Shown here one piece after another: positions 55,353 to 64,000 of a stretch of DNA of 64,000 nt; position 1 is the stretch's first letter, and each line of letters starts with the position of its first letter. The position numbers were made by a program, and so were the translations under genes. The DNA is from Streptomyces venezuelae (lineage in GTDB: Bacteria > Actinomycetota > Actinomycetes > Streptomycetales > Streptomycetaceae): positions 4,748,501-4,812,500 of the forward strand of contig NZ_CP029189.1 of the NCBI RefSeq assembly GCF_008642275.1, written 5' to 3'. The notes below the pieces were generated by a model. That model was not told the DNA's origin and ran no database searches. It saw only the letters and a program-made list of their open reading frames with translations.

Positions 55353-56435
55353 GTGCAGCAAGACCAGCAAGGCGACGGCAGCCCTGTGACCGAGGGCGGC
55401 CGTCGCCCCCATCGCCTGCGCATGATCCTCATCAGCGGCGGGCTCGCCCTCACCCTCGCCGGGGGCGGAGCGGCGGCGTACAAGTACGGCCTCTTCTCGG
55501 ACATAGGGGATCCGGTCTCCTTCGGCAAGGTCCAGGAGAAGGCCGGCGCGACCGCCGAGCTGCCGCCCGAGGTGCAGATGCCGACCGGGCCGAAGGCCTC
55601 GTTCGTGCGCACCTCCCGGCTGCCCGACGGCACCCAGATCGGCCGCACCACCCTCACCGGCAAAAAATCCGGCTTCACGGGTGACGTGTGGGTGTGGGTG
55701 CCCAAGGAGTACGACGACCCGAGGTACGCCAAGAGCGGCTTCCCGGTCCTGATCTCCCTGCCCGGCGGCCGCGGCTACCCCACCAACTACTGGGGTACGG
55801 GTCCCGGCCTCGGCCTCCAGCAGGCCGTGAGCGACGGGGCCAAGGCCGGTACCAGCCTGCCCTTCATCCTGATCATGCCGGTGCACAACGCGGACACCAA
55901 GCACCACTTCGACGCCTCGGACATCCCCGGCCAGCCCAAGATGGGCACCTGGATGGTCGAAGACATCCCGGATTTCACGAGGGCCAATTTCCGGACCTTC
56001 ACCTCCCGCGACGGCTGGGCCTTCATGGGCTCCTCCGCGGGCGGATTCGGTGCCTTCAAGCACGTCCTCAAGTACCCCGACCGGTTCAAGGCGGCCATCG
56101 CGAGCGGGGTCGACATCGTCCCCGACTCCCCGCTGTGGCAGGGAAACACGCAGGCCATGGACGCCGACAACCCGGAGAAGCTCGCCGCGAAGCTGATCGC
56201 GGCGGGCGGTCCGGACGTCTACGTCAACTTCCAGATCGGCACCAAGGAGAGCGGCCGCGACAAGGCCGAGAAGTTCATGAACGACTTCGGGAAGGGCCCC
56301 GTGCACACCTCGCTCCAGGTGATCCAGGATGGTGAGCACAACGGAAAGTCGTACGTGCGGGGTATGAGGGAGGGCGCTCTGGCGTGGATCAGCAAGGTGA
56401 TGAAGGCACCGACACCCGATCCCGGCGTGCGTTGA
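55353..56435 (+). CDS. membrane-anchored alpha/beta-hydrolase esterase (second copy)
   Basis: 360 residues, a paralogue of the preceding gene across the whole catalytic domain (same DGTxIxxTxLxGxKSGFxGDVWVW, GSSAG nucleophile elbow, GEHNGKSYVRGM). It has a much shorter cytoplasmic head and its own anchor helix (LRMILISGGLALTLAGGGAAAY). The GTG at 55353 is the probable start; GAAGGA is 13-15 bases upstream, and GTG 55386 is the alternative. It arose by tandem duplication. Confidence 0.88.
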   Translation: MQQDQQGDGSPVTEGGRRPHRLRMILISGGLALTLAGGGAAAYKYGLFSDIGDPVSFGKVQEKAGATAELPPEVQMPTGPKASFVRTSRLPDGTQIGRTTLTGKKSGFTGDVWVWVPKEYDDPRYAKSGFPVLISLPGGRGYPTNYWGTGPGLGLQQAVSDGAKAGTSLPFILIMPVHNADTKHHFDASDIPGQPKMGTWMVEDIPDFTRANFRTFTSRDGWAFMGSSAGGFGAFKHVLKYPDRFKAAIASGVDIVPDSPLWQGNTQAMDADNPEKLAAKLIAAGGPDVYVNFQIGTKESGRDKAEKFMNDFGKGPVHTSLQVIQDGEHNGKSYVRGMREGALAWISKVMKAPTPDPGVR

Positions 56436-56440
56436 GCACG

Positions 56441-57223
56441 GTGGTGAAGGGGGCGTCGGCGGCCGCCGCGGCGGTGTTCGCCGCGGTGTTCGCCGTCGCG
56501 TTCATCGAAGCGCCCGGCGAGCGCCCGGTGCTCCCCTTCCCCACCGTCGGAGTACTCATGGCGGGCGGCGAGCACTGGTGCACGGCGAGCGTCGTCGACA
56601 GCCCCGGGGGCAATGTCGTCGCCACCGCCGCGCACTGCGTGGCCCCCGCGGGCGAGGACGGGCAGCCGGGCGAGGTGGCTCACGACGGGCTGGCCATCGG
56701 CGAGCTCTCCTTCGCCCCGGCCTTCTCCGGCGAGGGCGCCGGCACCCAGCCGCTGGGCGTGTGGAAGGTCAAGTCGATCCACGTGGACGAACGCTGGACG
56801 AAATGGGGCGAGGACACCGCCGACTTCGCCTTCCTCACCATCGAGCGGGACGAGGACGGGCGAAGCATCCAGGACGCGGTCGGCGGCGGCGCCGAGGCCC
56901 CCAAGCCCGAGTGGACCTCCGGGTACGAGCGGGACGTGACCGTCGTCGGCTACCCGGAGTCCGAGCACAACCCGCAGAACAAGCCCGTCTCCTGCACCAC
57001 CCAGACCCGGCACGACGAGGACGACCCCGACATGCTCTACATGAGCTGCGCCGGCTTCTGGACGGGGACCAGCGGCAGCCCCTGGATCGCCGACCGGGGC
57101 GGGGTGGACCGGGCCGGGCGGCTGATCGGGGTGCTGAGCGGCGGGGACACGGACGTGGACTCCACGGCCGCGCTCTTCGACGAGCACGCGAAGGCCCTGT
57201 ACGAGCAGGCCACGCGGGGCTGA
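56441..57223 (+). CDS. secreted trypsin-like serine protease
   Basis: 260 residues. An uncleaved or cleaved hydrophobic leader (GASAAAAAVFAAVFAVAFIEA), then a chymotrypsin-fold catalytic domain with the triad H in VATAAHCV, D in EDTADFAFL and S in GTSGSPWI. Cysteines in HWCTAS / AHCV form the His-loop disulphide and PVSCTTQ / MSCAGF a second one. The start is uncertain: TTG 56432 (overlapping the esterase stop), GTG 56441 or GTG 56444. It follows the two esterases in the same direction and may be co-transcribed. Confidence 0.85.
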   Translation: MVKGASAAAAAVFAAVFAVAFIEAPGERPVLPFPTVGVLMAGGEHWCTASVVDSPGGNVVATAAHCVAPAGEDGQPGEVAHDGLAIGELSFAPAFSGEGAGTQPLGVWKVKSIHVDERWTKWGEDTADFAFLTIERDEDGRSIQDAVGGGAEAPKPEWTSGYERDVTVVGYPESEHNPQNKPVSCTTQTRHDEDDPDMLYMSCAGFWTGTSGSPWIADRGGVDRAGRLIGVLSGGDTDVDSTAALFDEHAKALYEQATRG

Positions 57224-57227
57224 ACGC

Positions 57228-57275
57228 CCCCGCACCCCCGCACCCCTGCAACCCCGCACCCCTGCACCCCCGCTG
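57228..57275. repeat. C-rich short repeat (CACCCCCG-type)
   Basis: Degenerate repeats of GCACCCC(C/T)GC fill about 48 bp just past the protease stop. A simple sequence repeat between convergent genes. Confidence 0.6.
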
Positions 57276-57326
57276 CCGTGCGCGCCGTGCCGTGCTGCTT
57301 GCGCCGTTGCCGCCGCCGCTGGGCCG

Positions 57327-58271
57327 CTACTTCTTTCGCTCGGTGCTGACGATCACGCCGACCGCCGCCACGACGATCGCACCGCCGACCAGGATCGGCC
57401 AGGTCAGGGCCTCGTCGAGGATCAGCGCGCCCAGCGCCACCGCGACGACCGGATTGACGTACGCGTACGTGGACACCAGCGACAGCGGCGCGGCCTGGAG
57501 CAGCCACACGTACGCCGTGAAACCGACCAGCGAGCCGACGACCGTCAGATAGCCGAGGGCCAGCCAGGACGCTGTGGAGATCGCCGCCGGGTCCAGACCG
57601 CGCTGCTCGCCCCGCAGCAGGCCGACCGCCACGGCGCCGATTCCGCCCGCGAACATCTGGTAGGCACTGCCCGTGAAGGGGTTGGCCGGCAGTTTCAGCC
57701 GCGGAGCCGAGAACGAGCCCACCGACCACAGGACCGAGGCCGCCACGACCAGCAGCACCCCCGACAGCCGCACCTCGCCGCTGAGCCCCGGGCTGGTCAG
57801 CACCGCGAGGCCGGTGAGGCCCACCAGCACCCCGGCCAGGGTGCGCAGCGGGGGCCGGTCCCCGCTGCCCGCCCGCAGCACCACCACCCACATCGGCACG
57901 GCCGCCACCAGCAGGGCCGCAAGGCCCGACGGAACCGAGGTCTCGGCGAGGACCACCAGGCCGTTCCCGCCGAGGACCAGCAGCAGCCCGACGAGGGCCG
58001 CCGAGCCGAGCTGTGCGCGGGTGGCCCGCAGCGCGGCCGGACCGTACCGCAAGGCGACGACGGCGGACAGCAGCAGGCCGGCGGTGATGAACCGGGCTCC
58101 GGCGGAGAGGAAGGGCGGCATGGTCTCGACGACGATCCGGATGCCGAGGTAGGTCGAGCCCCAGACGACGTAGACGACGGCGAGGGCGGCCCAGACCGCG
58201 CCCGTGATCCGGGCGCGCGCGGTGGCGGCGGGTCCGGCGGCCCTGCCGTCGACCGGTGTTGAGGTGCTCAT
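57327..58271 (-). CDS. EamA/DMT superfamily exporter
   Basis: 314 residues with ten predicted transmembrane helices in two EamA repeats (first: VYVVWGSTYLGIRIVVETMPPFLSAGARF; second: LSGVLLVVAASVLWSVGSF...). RhtA/YdcZ-type proteins export amino acids or metabolites. A short basic C-terminus (STERKK) ends in the cytosol. TAGGAT is 6 bases before the ATG (leaderless pattern). Confidence 0.9.
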   Translation of the reverse strand: MSTSTPVDGRAAGPAATARARITGAVWAALAVVYVVWGSTYLGIRIVVETMPPFLSAGARFITAGLLLSAVVALRYGPAALRATRAQLGSAALVGLLLVLGGNGLVVLAETSVPSGLAALLVAAVPMWVVVLRAGSGDRPPLRTLAGVLVGLTGLAVLTSPGLSGEVRLSGVLLVVAASVLWSVGSFSAPRLKLPANPFTGSAYQMFAGGIGAVAVGLLRGEQRGLDPAAISTASWLALGYLTVVGSLVGFTAYVWLLQAAPLSLVSTYAYVNPVVAVALGALILDEALTWPILVGGAIVVAAVGVIVSTERKK

Positions 58272-58315
58272 GCTCGGATCCTAAGGTCGTTGGCCCCTGC
58301 AGGCTTTCCGGTATC

Positions 58316-59134
58316 TCAGCCCTTGAGCAGGTCGTTCAGCTCGCCGTAGGGCAGGGAGTGCGCGAGTGCTCCGTAGGTGCCCTCGGAGAACAGCTCCTCG
58401 GCGGCCCGGCGGACCACGGCGTACGCGGCTTCGGCCACCCAGGAGCCGAGGCTGACGCGGGAGACGCCGAGGGCGCCGAAGGCGGAGACGGCCGGGGCGC
58501 CCGGACCCAGCAGGATGTTGAGGGGCGCGTCGATGCCCTTGGCGAGCTCGGCCACGGTGGCCGGATCGAGGACACCCGGCACGAACACGCCGCTCGCTCC
58601 CGCCCGCAGGTACGCGGCGGCGCGGGCGAGGGTGTCGTCCAGGCGGGTGGCGTCCTCGCCGAAGCCCCGGAGGTAGGTGTCGACGCGGGCGTTGATGTAG
58701 AGCGCGACCCCGGCGGCGTCGGCCGCCGCGCGGGCCGCGGCCAGGCGTTCGACCTGCTCGGCGCGGTCGCGGTGACCGTCCTCGATGTTGACGCCGACCG
58801 CGCCGGCGGCGATGACCCCGGTCACGGTCTCGCCCACGGCGGCCGGGTCGGCGCCGAAGCCGCCCTCGATGTCGGCGGTGACGGGCACGGACACGGCGTC
58901 GACCACGCGGGCGACGAGGTCGAGGGCCCGGTCCCGGGCGAGCGCGTCGCCGTCGGGGGACCCGAGGGACCAGGCGACCCCGGCGCTGGTGGTGGCGACG
59001 GCGGGGGCGCCGGCCGCGGCGACGATGCGGGCGCTTGCCACGTCCCAGGCGTTGGCGAGGGCGAGCGGGGCGGCGGGGGTGTGCAGAGCCGCGAACGCCG
59101 CGGCCTTGGCGGCGAGATCAACATGGGTGGTCAT
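58316..59134 (-). CDS. isocitrate lyase / PEP mutase family protein
   Basis: 272 residues of the ICL/PEPM superfamily: LANAWDVASARIVAAAGAPAVATTSAGVAWSLG, VPVTADIEGGFGADPAAVGETVTGVIAAGAVGVNIEDG with the metal-binding Asp/Glu pair, and FVPGVLDPATVAELAKGIDAPLNILLGPG. It lacks the KKCGH motif of true isocitrate lyase, so it is a C-C/P-C lyase-like enzyme of the carboxyphosphonoenolpyruvate or oxaloacetate-acetylhydrolase type; the reaction is unknown. Confidence 0.88.
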   Translation of the reverse strand: MTTHVDLAAKAAAFAALHTPAAPLALANAWDVASARIVAAAGAPAVATTSAGVAWSLGSPDGDALARDRALDLVARVVDAVSVPVTADIEGGFGADPAAVGETVTGVIAAGAVGVNIEDGHRDRAEQVERLAAARAAADAAGVALYINARVDTYLRGFGEDATRLDDTLARAAAYLRAGASGVFVPGVLDPATVAELAKGIDAPLNILLGPGAPAVSAFGALGVSRVSLGSWVAEAAYAVVRRAAEELFSEGTYGALAHSLPYGELNDLLKG

Positions 59135-59342
59135 GGGGTCAGTTCACCAGACCCGGGTGCGTCCGGTCTCGCGGAATTCCGACATGGAGCCCGGGGCGGG
59201 CGGGCGGACGGGGCGGGCCTGCGTCGTAGTGCGGGCGCGGGGCCCGCGTCGTGGTGCGGGCGCGGGTACGGGTGCGGGTGCGGGGCGCGGGTCCGGGGCC
59301 GGGCCGCCGTCCCCGGACCCGCGCCTCGACCGCCGGCGTCGC

Positions 59343-60437
59343 CTATCCGCCCGCGCCGCACAGGGGGATCACGGCGGTGCGGCCCTGCAGGGGATCCCCG
59401 GGGGCCGACGGGCCCACCGCGGCCCAGCAGGCCGCCGCCGTCGGCTCCACGGAGAGGCCGCGCCGGGCCAGGTCCCGCTGGGCCTCCCGGAGCCGGTCGT
59501 CGGGGACGGTCAGGACGGTTCCGCCGGACTTGCGGACCGCTGCCAGGATCTGGCGGGCGCGGGGCGGCGCCGGGATCGCGATCCCTTCGGCCAGGGTCGG
59601 CCGCTGTTCCACCGGATCGGCTTCCTCGGCCCCCGCCGCGAAGGCCCGCGCCAGCGGGGACACCGCCTCCGCCTGGACCGCGACCAGGGCCGGCGGCCGG
59701 ACACCGCGCCGGGCCAGTTCCTCCACGGCCAGGGCGGCCCCGAGCAGCAGGGTGCCGTTGCCCACGGGAACCACCAGGGCCTCGGGGAGCCGGCCGCCCA
59801 GTTCCTCCCACACCTCGTACACGTACGTCTTGGTCCCGTGCAGGAAGTACGGGTTGAACACGTGGCTCGCGTAGAAGACCCCCGGAGCGTCCGCCGCCGC
59901 CCGGGCCGCCTCCGAGGCTGCCTCGCGGCCACCGGGGACCACCTGGACGGCCGCGCCGTGCGACCGGATCCGCGCCGTCTTCTTCTCCGAGGTGCCCTCG
60001 GGTACGTAGATCTCGCAGGCGAGTCCGGCCCGCGCGCAGTAGGCGGCCACCGCCGTCCCGGCGTTGCCGCTGCTGTCCGCCACGACCCGCTGCGGTGCGA
60101 GCCGCCGGGCGAGCTCCGCGAGCATCACGGCACCCCGGTCCTTGAAGGAGCGCGTGGGCATCAGGAAGTCGAGCTTGGCGTGGATCCGCTCCGCCAGCGG
60201 GACGAGCGGAGTGTGCCCCTCGGCCAGCGACACGGAGAACGCCCCGGGCAGCGGCAGCACGGACCCGTACCGCCACAGCGAGTTCGGTCCGCCGGCCGGT
60301 TCCAGTACCGCGGCCGGGTCGGGCGTGAAATCGAGGTCCCAGGGTCCGCCGCAGACCGGACACGCCCACGGCGCGGTCCGGACGTCCGCTCGGGTGCCGT
60401 CCTCGGAACAGACGTAGCCGGGGAGTGCGTGTGTCAT
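59343..60437 (-). CDS. threonine synthase-like PLP-dependent enzyme
   Basis: 364 residues. N-terminal zinc-ribbon-like CSEDG...CPVCGGPWDLDF, then the beta-family PLP fold: GHTPLVPL, the PLP lysine in TRSFKDRGAVM, SSGNAGTAVAAYCARAG, and VPVGNGTLLLG (phosphate-binding glycines). Threonine synthases and related beta-replacing enzymes share this. No amino-acid pathway genes are adjacent, so the substrate is uncertain. AGAGGTG lies 8 bases before the ATG. Confidence 0.88.
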   Translation of the reverse strand: MTHALPGYVCSEDGTRADVRTAPWACPVCGGPWDLDFTPDPAAVLEPAGGPNSLWRYGSVLPLPGAFSVSLAEGHTPLVPLAERIHAKLDFLMPTRSFKDRGAVMLAELARRLAPQRVVADSSGNAGTAVAAYCARAGLACEIYVPEGTSEKKTARIRSHGAAVQVVPGGREAASEAARAAADAPGVFYASHVFNPYFLHGTKTYVYEVWEELGGRLPEALVVPVGNGTLLLGAALAVEELARRGVRPPALVAVQAEAVSPLARAFAAGAEEADPVEQRPTLAEGIAIPAPPRARQILAAVRKSGGTVLTVPDDRLREAQRDLARRGLSVEPTAAACWAAVGPSAPGDPLQGRTAVIPLCGAGG

Positions 60438-60693
60438 GTGTGGAACACCTCTGCTCGGTCATGGCCGGTGTACGGCACGGATGTTACGTCGTTGATCACC
60501 AATGGGGTCGGTGTCACGCACCGGGGCGCACGAGCCGCGGGCGCGGGCCGGGCCGGGCCCTGCGGCGGGAGCGGGGGCGGCAGCGGGGGCGGGGGCGGCC
60601 GACCTGCGGGGCAGCCCGATGCGTACTATTTCGCGCATTCGTTCGCGCCCCCGCGGCGCGTCCCACGATGCCGCCTGCGATGGAGACCGTTCC

Positions 60694-61890
60694 GTGAGCA
60701 CCCCGCCGAGTCCTCCTCCAGGACCGGGCCACTCCTGGCCCCCGCCGTCCGCGCCGTTCACGCAGTCCCCGCAGTCCCCACCGTCCCCGCAGTGGGGGTG
60801 GGGTCCGCCGCCCGGTTACGGACAGCAGCCGCCGGCGCTCAACGGCTTCGCACTCGCCTCGCTGTTGTCCGGACTGCTGTGCCTCCCGCCGCTCGGCATA
60901 GCCTTCGGCATCGCGGCCCTCGTGCAGATCACGAAGCGGGGCGACCGGGGCAGGGCACTGGCGATCGTGGGCCTGGTGGTGTCGGTGGTGATGACCGGCG
61001 CGCTGGTCTTCACCGCCGAGCGGGTCCTGAGCGCCGCCGACGACGCGTTCGATCCGCTGAGCGGGTACTCCGACGTCGAGGGCGAGCTCACGGACCTCGG
61101 CGAGCTGCGGGCGGGCGACTGCTTCAACGTTCCCGGCGGGGACCTGGTGGACGAGCGGCCCGTGACGTACCGGATCGACTGCGCGCAGGTGCACCACGGC
61201 GAGGTCACCGCCGCCAGGGAGCTCCAGGCACCGGTCGTCACCGGGTCACGGGAGGCCGACCGCGCGTCCGAGGACGCGTGCTGGAAGGCCCAGGACGAGT
61301 ACGCGATGGACACGTGGGCACTGCCCGAGTACGCGGAGATGTTCTACTACGCGCCCTCCCGCCAGTCCTGGAGCCAGGGGGACCGGACGCTGCTCTGCGT
61401 GATCGGTACCACCGACGAGGATCGGCGCGGCAGTCTGCGCAAGGACGCCGCCATGCTGAAGCCGGAGCAGTCGGCCTTCCTGCGGGCCGCCAACAGCGCC
61501 GAGTTCGTCATGAGCCGGCCGCCCGACGGCGACGTGGAGGACGTGCTGCCGGAGTACCGGACGTGGGCGCGCGAGGTGCACGCGGTGCTGGGCGCCGAGG
61601 CGAAGCTCCTGCAGGCCGAAGCCACCCGGCCGGGGCTGGAGAAGGCCGCTCCGGCCCAGCTGGGGGAGATCGAGGCGGCGCGCGCACGGTGGGAGCGCGC
61701 CTCGCAGGCCGGCACGCCGGAGGAGTTCGACGGGCAGTGGGACCGGGCGCTGGCCGCGATGTCGCCGGAGACGGAGCGGACGCTGCGCGGCGCGTACGGG
61801 CTTTCGACGGTGATTCCGCAGTGGCTGCGGGACAGCCAGGAGGAGCCGGACGACCCGGACGGCGGGGGGCCCTCGTCCGAGTCGGCGTGA
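60694..61890 (+). CDS. DUF4190 / septum-formation family membrane protein
   Basis: 398 residues. A Pro/Ser-rich head, then the DUF4190 two-helix domain (LNGFALASLLSGLLCLPPLGIAFGIAALVQITKRGDRGRALAIVGLVVSVVMTGALVF), and an extracellular septum-formation-type domain with conserved cysteines (LRAGDCFNVPGGD, YRIDCAQVHHGEV, SEDACWKAQDEY, RTLLCVIG). The C-terminal ~130 residues are helical and charged. GTG 60694 has GGAG 8 bases upstream. Family members sit at actinobacterial septa; the role here is inferred. Confidence 0.85.
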   Translation: MSTPPSPPPGPGHSWPPPSAPFTQSPQSPPSPQWGWGPPPGYGQQPPALNGFALASLLSGLLCLPPLGIAFGIAALVQITKRGDRGRALAIVGLVVSVVMTGALVFTAERVLSAADDAFDPLSGYSDVEGELTDLGELRAGDCFNVPGGDLVDERPVTYRIDCAQVHHGEVTAARELQAPVVTGSREADRASEDACWKAQDEYAMDTWALPEYAEMFYYAPSRQSWSQGDRTLLCVIGTTDEDRRGSLRKDAAMLKPEQSAFLRAANSAEFVMSRPPDGDVEDVLPEYRTWAREVHAVLGAEAKLLQAEATRPGLEKAAPAQLGEIEAARARWERASQAGTPEEFDGQWDRALAAMSPETERTLRGAYGLSTVIPQWLRDSQEEPDDPDGGGPSSESA

Positions 61891-62027
61891 CCGGTCCCGA
61901 GTAACGCAGGGTAACGGGTTTGAGTGACCTGGCTTCATCACTTCGAGTGAAACTCTGGCCCTTGCTTGCGGTCTTCAACCGTCGGTTGCCAGGGTGTAGC
62001 TGTCTGTCAACCTGATGGGAGTGGCCA

Positions 62028-62780
62028 GTGACTTTCGGTGAGCAGCCGGCCTATCTGCGCGTGGCCGGGGATCTGCGACGGAAGATCGTCGACGGTTCTC
62101 TGCCCCCGCACGCCCGGCTCCCCTCTCAGGCACGCATCCGCGAGGAATACGGCGTCTCCGACACCGTGGCCCTGGAGGCGCGCAAGGTCCTCATGGCGGA
62201 GGGGCTGGTCGAGGGCCGGTCCGGATCCGGCACGTACGTACGGGAACAGCCGGTCCCGCGGCGGGTCGCCCGCGCCGGCTACCGCACGGGCGGCGCATCG
62301 ACGCCGTTCCGGCAGGAGCAGGCCGACGCCGGGGCGCGCGGCACGTGGGAGTCGAGCAGCGAACAGACGGCCGCCCCCGCGGAGATCGCGAAGCGGCTCG
62401 GCATCGATCCGGGCGAGCGCGTGATGCGCACGCGGTACGTCTTCCGCGACGCGGGGGAGGCGATGATGCTGTCGACCTCCTGGGAGCCGCTGGCCGTGAC
62501 CGGCCGGACCCCGGTGATGCTGCCGGAGGAGGGCCCGCTGGGCGGCTCCGGGGTGGTCGACCGGATGGCCGCGATCGACGTCGTCGTGGACAACGTGGTC
62601 GAGGAGGTCGGCGCGCGCCCCGGTCTGGCGGAGGAGAACCTGCTCCTCGGGGGAGTGCCGGGTCACGTGGTGCTGGTGATCGGCCGCACCTACTACGCCT
62701 CCGGCCGTGCCGTGGAGACGGCCGACGTGGTGGTTCCGGCGGACCGCTACCGCCTGGCCTACCACCTCCCGGTCCGGTAG
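62028..62780 (+). CDS. GntR family regulator, HutC subfamily (UTRA domain)
   Basis: 250 residues. N-terminal GntR winged helix (AYLRVAGDLRRKIVDGSLPPHARLPSQARIREEYGVSDTVALEARKVLMAEGLVEGRSGSGTYV) and a C-terminal UTRA ligand-binding domain (VMRTRYVFRDAGEAMMLSTSWEPL..., YASGRAVETADVVVPADRYRLAYHLPV). The ligand is unknown. GGGAG lies 6 bases before the GTG start. It is monocistronic with its own hairpin terminator. Confidence 0.9.
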   Translation: MTFGEQPAYLRVAGDLRRKIVDGSLPPHARLPSQARIREEYGVSDTVALEARKVLMAEGLVEGRSGSGTYVREQPVPRRVARAGYRTGGASTPFRQEQADAGARGTWESSSEQTAAPAEIAKRLGIDPGERVMRTRYVFRDAGEAMMLSTSWEPLAVTGRTPVMLPEEGPLGGSGVVDRMAAIDVVVDNVVEEVGARPGLAEENLLLGGVPGHVVLVIGRTYYASGRAVETADVVVPADRYRLAYHLPVR

Positions 62781-62797
62781 CGGCTTCCGCCGCGGTC

Positions 62798-62826
62798 TGA
62801 ACCCCCGGGCGCGGGGCGGGGGTTCA
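62798..62826 (+). terminator. hairpin terminator after the GntR gene
   Basis: 10-bp stem TGAACCCCCG / CGGGGGTTCA with a 9-base loop, 18 bases past the stop. Confidence 0.65.
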
Positions 62827-63292
62827 CGCGCGCCGGGGCGCGACTCACGCGCCCCGGCGGGTTCGGTGCGGCGCACGCGCCCCGACTCCGGCGCCCCGGC
62901 TCCCGCCCCCGGCTCCCGTGACCCGGCGGGTTTCGGCGCGATGGTGAGGGCCCGTGCCGCCCCGGCGCCGGGCGTCCCCGGACCGTTCGGTCCGTATGCC
63001 GGGACCCGCTCCCCGCGCACCGCGGCCGGGGCCGCGCCGGGCCCGCCGCCGCTTCCTCGGTGCCACCTGCGCGGATCGGGGCCCTGCGGGGGTGCGTCGG
63101 CCCCGCCCGGGTCTCCGGTGCGCCCCCTTCGGACCGGCGCGCGCGGCCCACTCGTACGCGTGGCCGGATGCGTACGCCTGCGAGGTATCTCTTCGTAAAA
63201 AACCGTATCCGCTCCGTAAAGGTCGGGCGTAAGCTCGGGCATATGCGCAATGCGGTTTCCCGGACAGATGCGTCGGCGGAGGGTGAAACGCG
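62827..63292. other. 466-bp GC-rich region without a gene
   Basis: The open frames here give Pro/Arg/Gly-rich translations without recognisable domains. The first ~300 bp is extremely GC-rich. From about 63190 it becomes AT-richer (CTTCGTAAAAAACCGTATCC), which probably marks the promoter of the small gene at 63293. Confidence 0.45.
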
Positions 63293-63478
63293 ATGAACGA
63301 CAGCGGTGCGCTGCTTCCGTGGCTGGTCATACGCGAGGACGACAACGGCAACCGCTACCGGGTGGGCCGGTACGCCACCCGGTCCGAGGCCCAGAAGATC
63401 GCCGACAGCCTTGAGGACCGAGGGCACAAGCAGCTCTACTGGGTCGAGCGGATCGGTCAGACCGCCACGATGAACTGA
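63293..63478 (+). CDS. small SPOR-like protein
   Basis: 61 residues. The pattern WLVIREDDNGNRYRVGRYATRSEAQKIADSLEDRGHKQLYWVERIG matches a minimal SPOR-like fold (strand, R-V-G-x-Y/F, helix with E-A-x-x-x-A, strand). There is no signal peptide or membrane helix. It is a conserved small gene of Streptomyces of unknown role. GGAGGG lies 9 bases before the ATG. Confidence 0.8.
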   Translation: MNDSGALLPWLVIREDDNGNRYRVGRYATRSEAQKIADSLEDRGHKQLYWVERIGQTATMN

Positions 63479-63517
63479 GCGTCGCAGCGCCCCGCGACGC
63501 TGGCATAGGCTCCGCCC

Positions 63518-63928
63518 ATGACGGTACGAGTGGTCGTGGGCGGAGCCCTTTGTCATGAGGGGCGCCTGCTGGCCGCCCGCCGCAGCGCACCGCCCGAACT
63601 CGCCGGCCGCTGGGAGCTGCCGGGCGGGAAGGCCGAACCGGGTGAGTCCGTCCCCGACGCGCTGGTGCGCGAACTGCGCGAGGAGCTCGGCGTGGAGGCC
63701 GAGCCGCTGGAGCGGATCCCGGGGGAGTGGCCGCTGCGGCCCGGGCTCGTCCTGCACGTGTGGACCGCCCGGCTGCTCTCCGGGGTGCCCGCGCCGCTGG
63801 AGGACCACGACGAGCTGCGCTGGCTCGGGCCCGAGGAGCTGGAGTCGGTGGACTGGCTGGACCAGGACCGCCCCGCCGTCGCCGAGGCGGGCCGCCGGCT
63901 GCGCCGGGACGGTGGCGGGGGCGCGTGA
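63518..63928 (+). CDS. NUDIX hydrolase (MutT-like)
   Basis: 136 residues with the complete Nudix box G-x5-E-x7-REUxEExGU (GGKAEPGESVPDALVRELREELGV) and an upstream LAARRSAPPELAGRWELPGGK as in 8-oxo-dGTPase/MutT-type (deoxy)nucleoside triphosphate pyrophosphohydrolases. It sanitises oxidised or non-canonical nucleotides. TAGGCT precedes the ATG by 6 bases, a leaderless pattern. The gene may be co-oriented with the small SPOR-like gene but seems to have its own promoter. Confidence 0.92.
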   Translation: MTVRVVVGGALCHEGRLLAARRSAPPELAGRWELPGGKAEPGESVPDALVRELREELGVEAEPLERIPGEWPLRPGLVLHVWTARLLSGVPAPLEDHDELRWLGPEELESVDWLDQDRPAVAEAGRRLRRDGGGGA

Positions 63929-64000
63929 CGCTCGCGGGATAGGCCGTCTGCGCCACAGTGCGCCGGTGGGCGGGGATCGAGTGGTACGACGCCCCGAATA
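63929..64000. other. end of window, no feature seen
   Basis: 72 bp after the NUDIX gene. No coding frame or hairpin can be supported; probably the start of the next intergenic region. Confidence 0.3.

Noticed and set aside
62707..63198. Pro/Arg-rich frames after the GntR gene
   Set aside because: Composition typical of non-coding GC-rich DNA, starting inside the GntR gene in another frame.

Overview
The window is chromosomal DNA from a high-GC actinomycete, almost certainly a Streptomyces or close relative. Codon third positions are mostly G/C. There are WhiB-like, SpoIIE-type phosphatase, mycothiol-isomerase-like (TIGR03086), polyphosphate glucokinase and septum-formation proteins. GTG starts are common, and many genes have a -10 box (TANNNT) only 6-7 bases before the start codon, which is the leaderless arrangement typical of actinobacteria. 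Several neighbourhoods (ahpD-ahpC/oxyR; fumC and a class I fumarase; wbl/glpX; xseA-xseB/ispH/ppgK/ychF) match, from memory, the conserved core order of Streptomyces chromosomes.

Layout. 1-8.9 kb: tail of an unknown gene, an orphan sugar-binding lipoprotein, a SUKH protein, DUF192, prepilin peptidase, aldo-keto reductase, a cis-prenyl diphosphate synthase, PhoH and a secreted lysozyme-like protein. 8.9-18.4 kb: AI-2E-type exporter, a hypothetical protein, the peroxide-defence pair ahpC-ahpD facing oxyR, a coupled PadR/ABC/FtsX operon, and an SPFH/ribbon-helix-helix pair behind a perfect 16-bp palindrome. 18.6-31.2 kb: class A penicillin-binding protein, SpoIIE-type phosphatase, DUF402, class II fumarase, secreted SGNH hydrolase with lectin domain, glycerophosphodiesterase, class I fumarase. 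31.3-42.8 kb: DUF1707, TIGR03086, a Wbl protein, GlpX, DUF4245, a nitroreductase-family protein, exonuclease VII, an APC permease, IspH, PpgK, YchF.

42.8-50.1 kb is an accessory, conflict-type region that starts exactly at the 3' end of ychF. A 100-bp block holding the last ychF codons and its terminator is repeated about 2 kb downstream. A second block of about 125 bp is present twice. Between and after these blocks lie, in order, a Fic protein with a CPCC-family pseudogene, a long toxin with a restriction-endonuclease-like C-terminus plus a candidate immunity gene, and a YefM/YoeB toxin-antitoxin pair. All three copies of the junction share CCGCTTCA. This looks like successive integration events, or a cassette-like chain of toxin modules, at the ychF 3' end; no integrase is visible.

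50.6-64 kb: a stand-alone helicase-like N-terminal region coupled to an MFS transporter and followed by a PadR/membrane pair, two tandem secreted esterases with a serine protease, a DMT exporter, a PEP-mutase-like protein, a threonine-synthase-like enzyme, a septum-formation-family protein, a GntR regulator, a small SPOR-like protein and a NUDIX hydrolase. No rRNA, tRNA, CRISPR array or recognisable transposase was found.
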